13,052 bases of DNA from Thermomicrobiales bacterium (GTDB taxonomy: Bacteria; Chloroflexota; Chloroflexia; Thermomicrobiales; UBA6265), in assembly GCA_030446955.1 (NCBI GenBank), contig JAUJMG010000073.1:1-13052 (forward strand). The letters run 5' to 3'. The notes under the pieces were generated by a model that searched no databases, was not told the DNA's origin, and saw only the letters and a list, made by a program, of their open reading frames with translations. A program made the translations under genes and the position numbers. Shown one piece after another: positions 6,454 to 12,823 of this stretch; within the stretch, counting starts at the first letter, position 1; each line of letters opens with the position of its first letter.

Positions 6454-7614
6454 CTAGCGACCCCAGGCGCGCAGCAAGTCCGCTACGGTGCTAGTCAGAC
6501 CGTGCGGAGCGCGGAAATGGAAGGGCGACGGGGAGAGTTGCCGGTAGACGTGGACGAACCGATCCGCGGTGAAGATGCCGCGATACTGGCCATCCTCCGT
6601 CACCGGGATCGCCCACCGATTGAGTTGATTCATGCGCTGCTGCACGTCGTAGACCGAGTCATCGATATCCGCCGTCACCACCGCGCTGTCCATCACGTCG
6701 GCAACTGTTCGACTGCCAGCGCCGCCGTTCAGCCCGTGCAGAACCTGGTTCCGCCAAAGCATCCCGACCACGCGCCCGCCATCAGTCACGGCAACATCGC
6801 GTGGCCCACCGCGAAGCGCGTAGGTGAGCGGATGGTGGGGGGCAATCCCGCCCATGTCCCAGAGGGCAAATTGACCCACGCGGAGGCGGCGCATGGCCGA
6901 CTCCACCTTCACAGCGCGTCCTTCGACGTGCGCAGTCACGATCACAAAGAGCCCGATGAGCGGCAGCGAATACTCCCCGTACCACAGCCCGAGCCCGATG
7001 AGGCCGACTGCCATGGCCTGCCCGACCATCACCGCTGCTCGCGTCCCCCGCTCCCGCCCGATCAACGTAGTCAGCACCGCTCGGAGGACGCGACCGCCAT
7101 CCATCGGGAATGCAGGGAGCAGATTGAAGAGCAGGAGAACCACGTTGACCAAAAAGAGGTAGACGAGCAGCGCCCCCGGGGAGACATGCTCGGTGACGTA
7201 GAGCAGATACTCTCCGGGGGAGTTGAGGCCGCTGACTAGCCCGAAGAGCACGAGCGGGGGCAGCAGCGCAACCGCGATGGCGACGTTGACCGCCGGCCCC
7301 GCAAGGGCAATCAGCACCTCTGCCCCGGGGCGGGCTGGTACCTGCTCAATTCGCGCCACACCACCTATCGGCCAGAGGGTGATGTCGTGAACCCGAATGC
7401 CGTGCTGGAGGGCCATAAAGCTGTGCCCCAGCTCGTGCAGCACCACGCATCCGAACACCAATCCGAGCAGCGCGAGGCCGAAGAGCATCGGGAGAAAACC
7501 ACCACCACTCCCGCGCCCCCACTGGAGGAAGACCCAGAGGAGCACGAGAGCAAACGTCGGGTGGACGTTGATCTCAATCCCGCGGATGCGCCCGATCGTG
7601 CGCGCTCGCACCAT
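6454..7614 (-). CDS. Site-2 protease (peptidase M50) with C-terminal CBS domains
   Basis: This 386-aa membrane metalloprotease belongs to the M50 group carrying CBS domains. HELGH (residues 60-64, E61 catalytic) lies in an early membrane helix, GPAVN is at 106-110, and NLLPAFPMDGG (164-174, D172 third ligand) follows. Hydrophobic segments are near 20-32, 40-66, 98-128, 148-168 and 190-215. The C-terminal ~150 residues hold a degenerate CBS-like repeat (~247-300) and a clear CBS motif (~302-357: TVADVMDSAVVTADIDDSV ... GIFTADRF). CBS pairs usually bind adenine nucleotides and would be cytosolic here, suggesting ligand control of proteolysis. It is distinct from the minimal M50 protein at 1478. 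The upstream 166-nt gap to the Rrf2 gene contains that gene's promoter, so the two are separately transcribed. Substrate unknown. Confidence 0.9.
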   Translation of the reverse strand: MVRARTIGRIRGIEINVHPTFALVLLWVFLQWGRGSGGGFLPMLFGLALLGLVFGCVVLHELGHSFMALQHGIRVHDITLWPIGGVARIEQVPARPGAEVLIALAGPAVNVAIAVALLPPLVLFGLVSGLNSPGEYLLYVTEHVSPGALLVYLFLVNVVLLLFNLLPAFPMDGGRVLRAVLTTLIGRERGTRAAVMVGQAMAVGLIGLGLWYGEYSLPLIGLFVIVTAHVEGRAVKVESAMRRLRVGQFALWDMGGIAPHHPLTYALRGGPRDVAVTDGGRVVGMLWRNQVLHGLNGGAGSRTVADVMDSAVVTADIDDSVYDVQQRMNQLNRWAIPVTEDGQYRGIFTADRFVHVYRQLSPSPFHFRAPHGLTSTVADLLRAWGR

Positions 7615-7689
7615 GGTCTGCCGTGCCCTTCAGGGCTGCTCTTGCGGTCGAACGAGGCGAGTTTGGAAGCGGATAGTTGAGCCGCGGTG

Positions 7690-7706
7690 CAGGATCGATT
7701 CTTGCA
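7690..7706 (+). promoter_or_regulatory. Sigma-54-like -24/-12 element
   Basis: AGGATCG followed by ATTC and TTGCA places GG (7692-7693) and GC (7704-7705) at the 10-nt separation required of sigma-54 promoters. The -12 half matches fully; the -24 half keeps GG, C and G but not the full TGGCAC. A short dyad CAGGAT (7690-7695)/ATCCTG (7706-7711) overlaps it. It points toward rpoN, ~485 nt away, which would make autoregulation possible. A chance match is not excluded. Confidence 0.3.
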
Positions 7707-7809
7707 TCCTGACACCAGCACCTTGTGGAACTAACGGCGGCCGGCGACAGCTCAAAGCGAACTTAACCGATGGCAACATCCGGAAACCGGTCGCACCGGC
7801 CATCGGGCG

Positions 7810-7838
7810 ATCATACCGTGCGAGGACCGCCGTGTACA
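7810..7838 (-). promoter_or_regulatory. Promoter candidate for the M50-CBS protease gene
   Basis: On the minus strand TGTACA (7838-7833) and TATGAT (7815-7810) are separated by 17 nt; 4/6 and 5/6 matches. It would give a ~190-nt leader before the ATG at 7614. Confidence 0.35.
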
Positions 7839-7868
7839 GAGCGTGAGGCGAAACGCACAGCGAGAGGA

Positions 7869-7890
7869 GCCGGAGTTGGACGGCTCCGGC
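7869..7890. repeat. Perfect 7-bp hairpin
   Basis: GCCGGAG (7869-7875) and CTCCGGC (7884-7890) flank an 8-nt loop. There is no T-tract on either side. It lies between the divergent promoter candidates and may insulate them or bind a protein; function unknown. Confidence 0.4.
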
Positions 7891-8002
7891 GGATCTGCAG
7901 CAACAGCAGGGGTGGCGGTCCACCTCGTCGGCCCTTGATCCGGTAGACGACCACCTTACGATGGACGAAAGCGCGTTCTCATTCTGTCGCTTAGCAAGAT
8001 TC

Positions 8003-8032
8003 TTGCCACGATTTCGTTTCCATGACTATACT
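8003..8032 (+). promoter_or_regulatory. Sigma-70-type promoter of rpoN
   Basis: TTGCCA (8003-8008) and TATACT (8027-8032) with an 18-nt spacer, the best promoter match in this region. Predicted start near 8039 leaves a ~154-nt leader before the rpoN ATG. A weaker candidate, TTGATC-16 nt-TACGAT, lies upstream at 7935-7962. Confidence 0.6.
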
Positions 8033-8131
8033 GGGGTCGCGGTTGAGGGGCGACTGGCTTCGCGTGGACTCAGGTCTCTCCCACGGATCCTCCGAGCCCC
8101 CTCCTTATCGCGACCGTTTCTGACACGTCCT

Positions 8132-8166
8132 CGCGACAGCGTCTCGACGTTGAACCGCTGTCCGCG
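8132..8166 (+). promoter_or_regulatory. Hairpin in the rpoN leader
   Basis: CGCGACAGCG (8132-8141) pairs with CGCTGTC (8156-8162) plus GCG (8164-8166) through a single bulged C, giving 10 bp around a 14-nt loop. It ends 16 nt before the AGGGAG ribosome site at 8183-8188. A competing long-range pairing is possible between GGTCGCG (8035-8041) and CGCGACC (8109-8115). Post-transcriptional control of rpoN is inference. Confidence 0.4.
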
Positions 8167-8192
8167 ACGCATCGCCGCACGTAGGGAGCAGC

Positions 8193-9725
8193 ATGGCTGG
8201 GATGGAGAGCGGGTTCGATCTCGGGCAGGAGATGCGGGCATGGGTGTCGCCCAGCCTCATTGAGGCCAACTACATCCTCAGTCTCTCTCGCTTGGAGCTC
8301 CAGGATGTCATCGCCGCGGAAATGGAGGCGAATCCGGCACTGGAGATGGACGAGCGGCAGACGTGCCCCCTCTGCGGCAGCGTGCTGGACGGTACGTTTT
8401 GCACCACCTGCCTGGTCAGCCAACGTACCACCCCTGACCCCGAGAGCTACGAAGACTTCCCGGAACAACTGGTCAACGCCTCGTCGACCCGCGATGACTC
8501 TGACGACTTCGACCCGATGACCCTTGTCGCTTCCGACATGAGCCTCCCGGACCAAATCCTCGCCGACGCCCGGACGATCCTCGAACCGGCTGAGTACCCC
8601 ATTGCCGAGTATCTGGTCGACGCCTTGGACGAGCGCGGATTCCTGACCTGTGACCTCGCCGAGGTAGCCGACCTGACCGGTCTCCCACTTGAGACGATCG
8701 AAGGCGTGCTTGAGGTCATCCAGGATGTGGCCCCGGTTGGGGTCGGAGCACGGGATCTCAAAGAGTGCCTCCTCCTTCAACTCCGCTACCTTGAGGAAAC
8801 GGCCCAACTCGTGCCGCCTCAGGTTGCCCGAATCATTGCATCTCATCTCGGGGAATTCGGGGCCCACAAGTACGGACAGATCGCCAAGGATCTCAACCTC
8901 ACTTCGGAGGAGGTCGAGGAGGCACGGAACTTCATCCGCACCCACCTCAACCCCTTCCCGCTCCAAGTGCAGGCTGCCAAGTCGTGGCGCAGCCCGACAA
9001 ACTCAGCCTACGTCGCTCCAGACGTGATCATCTCGATCAAGGATCACGAACTGCGCGTCGAGGTGGTGGACACCAAACATTTTCATCTGCGGATGAGCCC
9101 CATGTATGACCGGCTTGCGGGAGACCTCGGCCGGAAGCGGAGCACAGCGAAGGCCGCCGCCCAAAGCAGTGGGGCGAATGGCCACGCCAATGGGCACGCC
9201 AACAGCCAAGGCGATGGCGCTAGCGGGTCCATCAGCCGCACCGTTCCCTACAGTGCCGTCGCCTCCGATGCCGACCGGGCCCACGTCCGGCAGTATGCGG
9301 GGCGCGCCAAGCTGTTCATCTCCAACATCCAGCAGCGGCGGGAGACCCTGCTCAAGATCACGCTCTGCCTTTGCGAGCTTCAAGAAAGCTTCCTGCGAGG
9401 CGGAGTGCGGGAGCTACGCCCGCTGACCCGGGCGGTGGTGGCGCAACAGGTGGGCGTCCACGAATCAACCGTCAGCCGGGCCACGGCCAACAAATACGTG
9501 ATGCTGCCGTCCCGCAAGGTGATCCCGTTCAGCGACTTCTTCACCCCCTCGCTCAGCATCAAGGATGTGATCAAAGAACTGATCGAACGGGAGGCCAAAA
9601 AGGGCGAGCCGCTCACCGACCGCCGTATCTGCGATCTGCTGCTTCAGCAAGGTATCCGCATTGCCCGCCGCACAGTGGCCAAGTATCGGGCCGAGTTGGG
9701 CATCCTTCCCTCGACGATGCGGTAG
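8193..9725 (+). CDS. rpoN: RNA polymerase sigma-54 factor
   Basis: This 510-aa protein is the alternative sigma factor that directs RNA polymerase to -24/-12 promoters and depends on AAA+ activators. The C-terminal RpoN box ARRTVAKYR (491-499) is intact, and the helix-turn-helix AQQVGVHESTVSRATANKYV (417-436) is unmistakable. The core-binding region is recognisable at ~115-310. Region I (about 8-52) keeps LSRLELQDVI..EMEANPALE but is poor in glutamine compared with the usual TPQLQQAIRLLQ type. Directly after it lies a C4 zinc-ribbon-like motif, C58-x2-C61-x8-C70-x2-C73, then an acidic stretch. A low-complexity linker with tandem NGHA units sits at 329-337. Start at 8193 is supported by AGGGAG 4 nt upstream; ATG at 8202 is an alternative. 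No activator gene is present in the window. Confidence 0.95.
   Translation: MAGMESGFDLGQEMRAWVSPSLIEANYILSLSRLELQDVIAAEMEANPALEMDERQTCPLCGSVLDGTFCTTCLVSQRTTPDPESYEDFPEQLVNASSTRDDSDDFDPMTLVASDMSLPDQILADARTILEPAEYPIAEYLVDALDERGFLTCDLAEVADLTGLPLETIEGVLEVIQDVAPVGVGARDLKECLLLQLRYLEETAQLVPPQVARIIASHLGEFGAHKYGQIAKDLNLTSEEVEEARNFIRTHLNPFPLQVQAAKSWRSPTNSAYVAPDVIISIKDHELRVEVVDTKHFHLRMSPMYDRLAGDLGRKRSTAKAAAQSSGANGHANGHANSQGDGASGSISRTVPYSAVASDADRAHVRQYAGRAKLFISNIQQRRETLLKITLCLCELQESFLRGGVRELRPLTRAVVAQQVGVHESTVSRATANKYVMLPSRKVIPFSDFFTPSLSIKDVIKELIEREAKKGEPLTDRRICDLLLQQGIRIARRTVAKYRAELGILPSTMR
9177..9200 (+). repeat. 12-bp tandem repeat inside rpoN
   Basis: Two copies, AATGGCCACGCC and AATGGGCACGCC, differing at one base, followed by a partial third copy (AACAGCC). 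They encode NGHA-NGHA-N in the flexible linker. The unit is a multiple of three, so copy-number change would keep the frame. Confidence 0.75.
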
Positions 9726-9745
9726 TCCACAGACAACGAGGAAGC

Positions 9746-9791
9746 AAGGACGGCCATACCCCCTTGGGGGAGCGCCGAGGAGAGCGTCCTT
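9746..9791. terminator. Candidate bidirectional terminator between rpoN and the small unknown gene
   Basis: AAGGACG (9746-9752) and CGTCCTT (9785-9791) form a perfect 7-bp outer stem, with CCCCC-TT-GGGGG (9759-9770) as an inner element. It begins 21 nt past the rpoN stop. T-tracts are short on both strands (CCTTCC / GCTTCC). The convergent arrangement suits a shared terminator; weak by intrinsic-terminator rules. Confidence 0.4.
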
Positions 9792-9823
9792 CCGTCCGCG
9801 GGGCGAGGACATGGTCGGCCCAT

Positions 9824-9840
9824 TCGTCACAGTCGTCACA
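9824..9840. repeat. Direct repeat of 8 bp
   Basis: TCGTCACA occurs twice separated by one base (9824-9831 and 9833-9840), in the gap between rpoN and the small minus-strand gene. Purpose unknown. Confidence 0.5.
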
Positions 9841-9884
9841 CCTGATTAGCCCACGTGAGGGGCGCGTCCCAGGTAACCGTGTCC

Positions 9885-10214
9885 TTATGTTGCGGTGGGA
9901 ACGGCAGAGTTGGGGTCGCCTGGTGGCGGGGTCGGCACCGGCTCGCCGTCAAGCAATTGCTCCACCAGCGCCGAGAGCTGGCTTGGCGTACCGTTGTAGG
10001 AGCCGGGATCATCCACCAGCAGCGACTTTCCCTTCGCACGGCCCGTCACGATTGGCTCAGGCCCCCGGTCATCCTCCCGCCAGACGATAAACCCGACTTC
10101 ATCAATCCGATCTTTCACCGGATTCACCGTCAGACGATACCCATCCCGCACGAACTCCAGGGTCGCATCGCCCCGTTCCGTTATCAGATCCCACATTCGA
10201 TCGGCCGCGTTCAT
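9885..10214 (-). CDS. Hypothetical protein of 109 aa
   Basis: I do not recognise a family. The protein is soluble, with no signal peptide or membrane segment. Residues 1-75 alternate strand-like stretches (ATLEFVRDGYRLTVNP, EVGFIVWRED, KSLLVDD), suggesting a small beta-rich fold. A helix-like SQLSALVEQLLDGE follows, then a Pro/Thr-rich tail. A strong ribosome site (GGAGGGAG ending 6 nt before the ATG) and natural composition support it as a real gene. It converges on rpoN and lies divergent from the tRNA-Arg gene, so it is probably monocistronic. Function unknown. Confidence 0.7.
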   Translation of the reverse strand: MNAADRMWDLITERGDATLEFVRDGYRLTVNPVKDRIDEVGFIVWREDDRGPEPIVTGRAKGKSLLVDDPGSYNGTPSQLSALVEQLLDGEPVPTPPPGDPNSAVPTAT

Positions 10215-10379
10215 GTGTGCTCCCTCCTCCGTCGATTCATTGCCGCCCTCGCATCATCGCGGCGTCCCAGGTACCGTCTCGTCGCAGAGCCAATGCCGCG
10301 GCCCTCGCCGCAGTGTCCGCACTGCATCAGCGCAAGTCTCCGATCATCAGCAGTGGCAACACGACAATCAGCATTGCGC

Positions 10380-10408
10380 TGGACCACTGCTAGCCCCCAC
10401 GGTATACT
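10380..10408 (+). promoter_or_regulatory. Promoter of the tRNA-Arg gene
   Basis: TGGACC (10380-10385) and TATACT (10403-10408) are separated by 17 nt, ending 10 nt before the mature tRNA 5' end. Predicted start near 10415. Confidence 0.6.
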
Positions 10409-10418
10409 CTTCTGAGAC

Positions 10419-10494
10419 GCGCCCGTAGCTCAGCGGATAGAGCGCTTGCCTCCGGAGCAAGAGGCCGCAGGTTCGAGTCCTGCCGGGCGTACCA
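10419..10494 (+). tRNA. tRNA-Arg (anticodon CCG)
   Basis: A full cloverleaf can be drawn. The acceptor GCGCCCG (10419-10425) pairs with CGGGCGT (10484-10490), with one G-U at the end. D stem is GCTC/GAGC. Anticodon stem is CTTGC/GCAAG around loop CTCCGGA (10450-10456), giving anticodon CCG, which reads the Arg codon CGG. T arm is GCAGG-TTCGAGT-CCTGC (10467-10483). A discriminator A and an encoded CCA (10492-10494) complete it. It is a single, standalone tRNA gene with its own promoter. No repeat of its 3' end, such as an att site, was seen in the window. Confidence 0.95.
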
Positions 10495-10651
10495 CCACCT
10501 AACTCCTCTGCCCCTTAAGAAGCGGTCCACCCTCCCCGTTAGCCCGAACGCCTCCTGCCGTCGAGCAGGATGTCACCGGACCGAGTCGGCTGGACCCGCA
10601 CAAGATACGTCGCGAACAGCCGCACCTTCGGTCCTAGACACCCTTCCCGGC

Positions 10652-10676
10652 CGCTCGCCCTTACTTCTGGCGAGCG
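10652..10676 (+). terminator. Strong hairpin, possible terminator of the tRNA transcript
   Basis: CGCTCGCC (10652-10659) and GGCGAGCG (10669-10676) form a perfect 8-bp stem with a 9-nt loop, flanked by CCTT (10642-10645) and AAGG (10677-10680), which can extend it. Only two T follow. It lies 158 nt past the tRNA. Confidence 0.35.
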
Positions 10677-10862
10677 AAGGTTGGCTCGTCCACCCAATGG
10701 GGTCGGATTCTTGAGTCACACGCGCTTGTGTCCCCGTTCGGCTAGGCCATCGAGATCTGGGCAGCCGACCCGATCCTCCCGGACTCCTCGCAGTCCTTCC
10801 GACCCTTCGACGGCCCGCAAGGGGCGCCGCACCACTTGTGCCAGAGCGGCCGCCCGCGCACA

Positions 10863-10916
10863 ATGGGATCCATCGGGTCCCATGTTGTTGCCGTGCGCCT
10901 CGCCTCGCTTGAGGCG
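10863..10916 (+). promoter_or_regulatory. Two adjacent leader hairpins before the MFS-cNMP gene
   Basis: ATGGGATCC (10863-10871) pairs with GGGTCCCAT (10875-10883), 9 bp including one G-U, with a 3-nt loop. Then CGCCTC (10901-10906) pairs with GAGGCG (10911-10916) around GCTT. A second CGCCTC copy (10896-10901) and TGCCG/CGGCA (10889-10893/10915-10919) allow an alternative, larger fold reaching the AGGAG ribosome site at 10919-10923. This could mask or expose the site; inference only. Confidence 0.4.
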
Positions 10917-10930
10917 GCAGGAGCGTCCTC

Positions 10931-12757
10931 ATGGCCTTGGCCGTCGACCCGCCAGCTTCGGGGCCGTTCTCGGTGTTCCGAAACCGGAACTTTGCGCTGC
11001 TCTGGAGCGCTCAGTTCATCACGACGATGGGCAGCGGGCTGACCACGATCACCTCCTCGATCCTGGTCTACCGCGAAACCGGCTCGGCGCTCAGCGTCGG
11101 ACTGATGATGCTTTTGATGCTTTCCGTCGCCGTTCCCAGCCTCTTCGTTGGGCTGGTCGCCGGGGTCGTCGTCGATCGCTACGACCGCAAGCGCATCATG
11201 ATCGCCAGCCAGCTGGCACGCACCGTCATCATCGCGTCGATCCCCCTCTTGCTGCCCTACGGCATCGGCTGGCTCTACGCGCTCGTCATTCTGTCGAGTA
11301 CGGTCGCTCAGTTCTACGCCCCAGCCGAGGCGAGCGTCTTGCCGGAGATTGCGACCGATCAGGAATTGGCTGCAGCGAACTCGCTGATGGCGATCAGCGG
11401 TGTCGGCGCCTCGACCATCGGCTACGCAGCAGCCGGCCTCATCGCGACCAATGCCTCGATCGATTGGGCGTTCTACCTGGATGCTGCCACCTTCCTCGGC
11501 TCGGCCCTCTGCATCGCCTTCGTCCGTATCCCGTCATTCAGCGTTGAGGGCGACACGAACGTTCGGACGGTCCTCCGCCATTTGCAGGCAGGCGTAGATG
11601 TCCTCCGCACCACCCCAACACTCCGGTCGCTCGTCCTGGTCTTCACCACAATTTTTCTCAGCTTCGGTCTTTGGAATGCCTTGGTTCTCCCGTTCGTGAC
11701 CCGAGCGCTGGAAGGGAGCGAGTTCGAGTACAGCCTGTTCGAAGGACTCTTCACCGTCGGCTTCGTGCTTGGCAGTCTCGCCATGGCCGGTCTCGCCAAC
11801 CGGCTGCACGAAGGCCAGTGGATCGTCATTAGCGTCCTGGGCATGGGGTTGTTCAGCGTCGGATTTGCGCTTGCGCCGACGGTGCCCCTCGCCCTCGCCA
11901 TCTTCATCATCATTGGGGTCTTGAACGCGCCGTCGTACGTGGGTCGCGGGCTCATCATCCAGCGAAACACAACCCGTGACGTGCGCGGACGAGTCAATAG
12001 CGCCTTTCTCGTCACCCGGGATCTGATGCTGATGATCGGCATGGCGAGTGCAGGACTGGCCGACGTGATCAACATCCGGGTGCTGCTCGTTGCCTGCGCC
12101 GCCTTACAGATCGGGAGTGCCCTGGTCGCGCTGAGACTCCCCGGACTGGGACAGCCCACCGCCGAGTGGAGGCGAGCGCTCGCCATGCTTCGTGCTGCTC
12201 CCAGCGCGCCGCGGCTCGGCCTGGGTCGGGCCGCGCTGCTCACCGATATCGATGTGCTCGCCGGCCGCCTGCCGGCGCTGTCCAGCCTAACTCCAACCGT
12301 GCGGCGGAATCTCGCTGCCCACGCACGGGTCTATAACGCGCCACCCGGGACGGCGGTCGTGCGGGCTGGCGAGACGAGCGATGCGGCGTATTTCGTGCTC
12401 GATGGCCGGACCGTCGCCAGCCGAACCGACGATGGAACAGAGCGGATCCTCGGGGTCCACAACGCCGGCGACTTCTTCGGCGAGATCGCCGCCATTGCCG
12501 GCCTCCCGCGAACCGCGGATGTCGTCACCGAGCAGCCAACCACCCTCCTTGAAGTCCCAGCAGGAACGCTTCGCCGGCTGATGAGCGAGCCGAACCTGAA
12601 CCGCGTCTTTCTCACCACCATGACGAACCGTCTGGCCGGGTTGGGCATGATTGACCTGCCGCGATTCTCAGCCCTCGATCAAACGACGCTGCGCGAACGG
12701 CGGACACCCGTGCCGGAACCCATCGGCAGCGGGCAGCCCGCACCGAGCCCTGCCTGA
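10931..12757 (+). CDS. MFS transporter fused to a C-terminal cyclic-nucleotide-binding domain
   Basis: This is a 608-aa fusion. Residues ~12-415 are a major facilitator of the MefA/MFS_3-like drug-efflux type, beginning with FRNRNFALLWSAQFITTMGSGL. The loop between helices 2 and 3 shows a motif-A-like sequence, VVDRYDRKR (80-88). About 10-12 hydrophobic helices are visible. After a basic linker, residues ~435-560 form a cNMP-binding (CAP_ED) domain: GTAVVRAGETSDAAYFVLDG, then the phosphate-binding cassette FGEIAAIAGLPRTADV (516-531) with E518 and R527, the residues that contact the cyclic nucleotide in canonical members. The tail is Pro-rich. It probably exports a compound under control of cAMP or a similar ligand, with the binding domain cytosolic. 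AGGAG lies 7 nt before the ATG. The transported substrate is not predictable. Confidence 0.9.
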   Translation: MALAVDPPASGPFSVFRNRNFALLWSAQFITTMGSGLTTITSSILVYRETGSALSVGLMMLLMLSVAVPSLFVGLVAGVVVDRYDRKRIMIASQLARTVIIASIPLLLPYGIGWLYALVILSSTVAQFYAPAEASVLPEIATDQELAAANSLMAISGVGASTIGYAAAGLIATNASIDWAFYLDAATFLGSALCIAFVRIPSFSVEGDTNVRTVLRHLQAGVDVLRTTPTLRSLVLVFTTIFLSFGLWNALVLPFVTRALEGSEFEYSLFEGLFTVGFVLGSLAMAGLANRLHEGQWIVISVLGMGLFSVGFALAPTVPLALAIFIIIGVLNAPSYVGRGLIIQRNTTRDVRGRVNSAFLVTRDLMLMIGMASAGLADVINIRVLLVACAALQIGSALVALRLPGLGQPTAEWRRALAMLRAAPSAPRLGLGRAALLTDIDVLAGRLPALSSLTPTVRRNLAAHARVYNAPPGTAVVRAGETSDAAYFVLDGRTVASRTDDGTERILGVHNAGDFFGEIAAIAGLPRTADVVTEQPTTLLEVPAGTLRRLMSEPNLNRVFLTTMTNRLAGLGMIDLPRFSALDQTTLRERRTPVPEPIGSGQPAPSPA

Positions 12758-12823
12758 GCCATGGGTCTGGACGCCCAAGGCTCCTCGTGTGCTGCGGCAG
12801 GAGGCCGCGGAAAGGTCCGTTCG

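Larger units (their letters stand above)
7615..8192. other. Divergent regulatory region between M50-CBS protease and rpoN
   Basis: This 578-nt stretch has only short open frames with unnatural composition (Arg/Ser/Cys-rich), so I judge it non-coding. It holds a minus-strand promoter candidate for the protease, two plus-strand sigma-70-type candidates and one sigma-54-like site for rpoN, and hairpins at 7869-7890 and 8132-8166, listed separately. The 9-mer GATTCTTGC occurs twice (7697-7705 and 7998-8006), both times at a promoter-like position. Confidence 0.6.
10495..10930. other. Non-coding stretch with hairpins upstream of the MFS-cNMP gene
   Basis: Open frames here have shadow-like Arg/Ser/Pro-rich composition and no ribosome sites, so I see no gene. 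Contents: a small stem CCTGC/GCAGG (10554-10569), a strong 8-bp stem (10652-10676), an inverted repeat TTGTGC/GCACAA (10836-10863), and two hairpins directly before the MFS start. No convincing promoter for the MFS gene was found; TTGTGC-17 nt-CACAAT (10836-10864) is the best weak candidate and coincides with the inverted repeat. Confidence 0.5.

Noticed and set aside
5367..7239. Two long plus-strand frames (5367-6311 and 6286-7239) opposite the desulfurase, Rrf2 and M50-CBS genes
   Set aside because: They are antisense shadows of well-supported genes and have low-quality composition.
7961..8263. A 100-codon plus-strand frame through the rpoN leader
   Set aside because: It starts upstream of the best rpoN promoter, has no ribosome site, is Arg/Ser-rich and overlaps rpoN out of frame.
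10419..10494. tRNA-Arg gene as an integration site for a mobile element
   Set aside because: No repeat of the tRNA 3' end, integrase gene or composition shift was seen nearby.
10522..10533. Minus-strand AGGGTGGACCGC resembling the T-box antiterminator motif next to a tRNA gene
   Set aside because: One base of the consensus is missing, no specifier stem or downstream aminoacyl-tRNA or amino-acid gene follows on that strand.
10570..11547. A 325-codon plus-strand frame overlapping the start of the MFS gene
   Set aside because: Its second half is the MFS gene in another frame and its first half is Arg/Ser/Pro-rich without a ribosome site.
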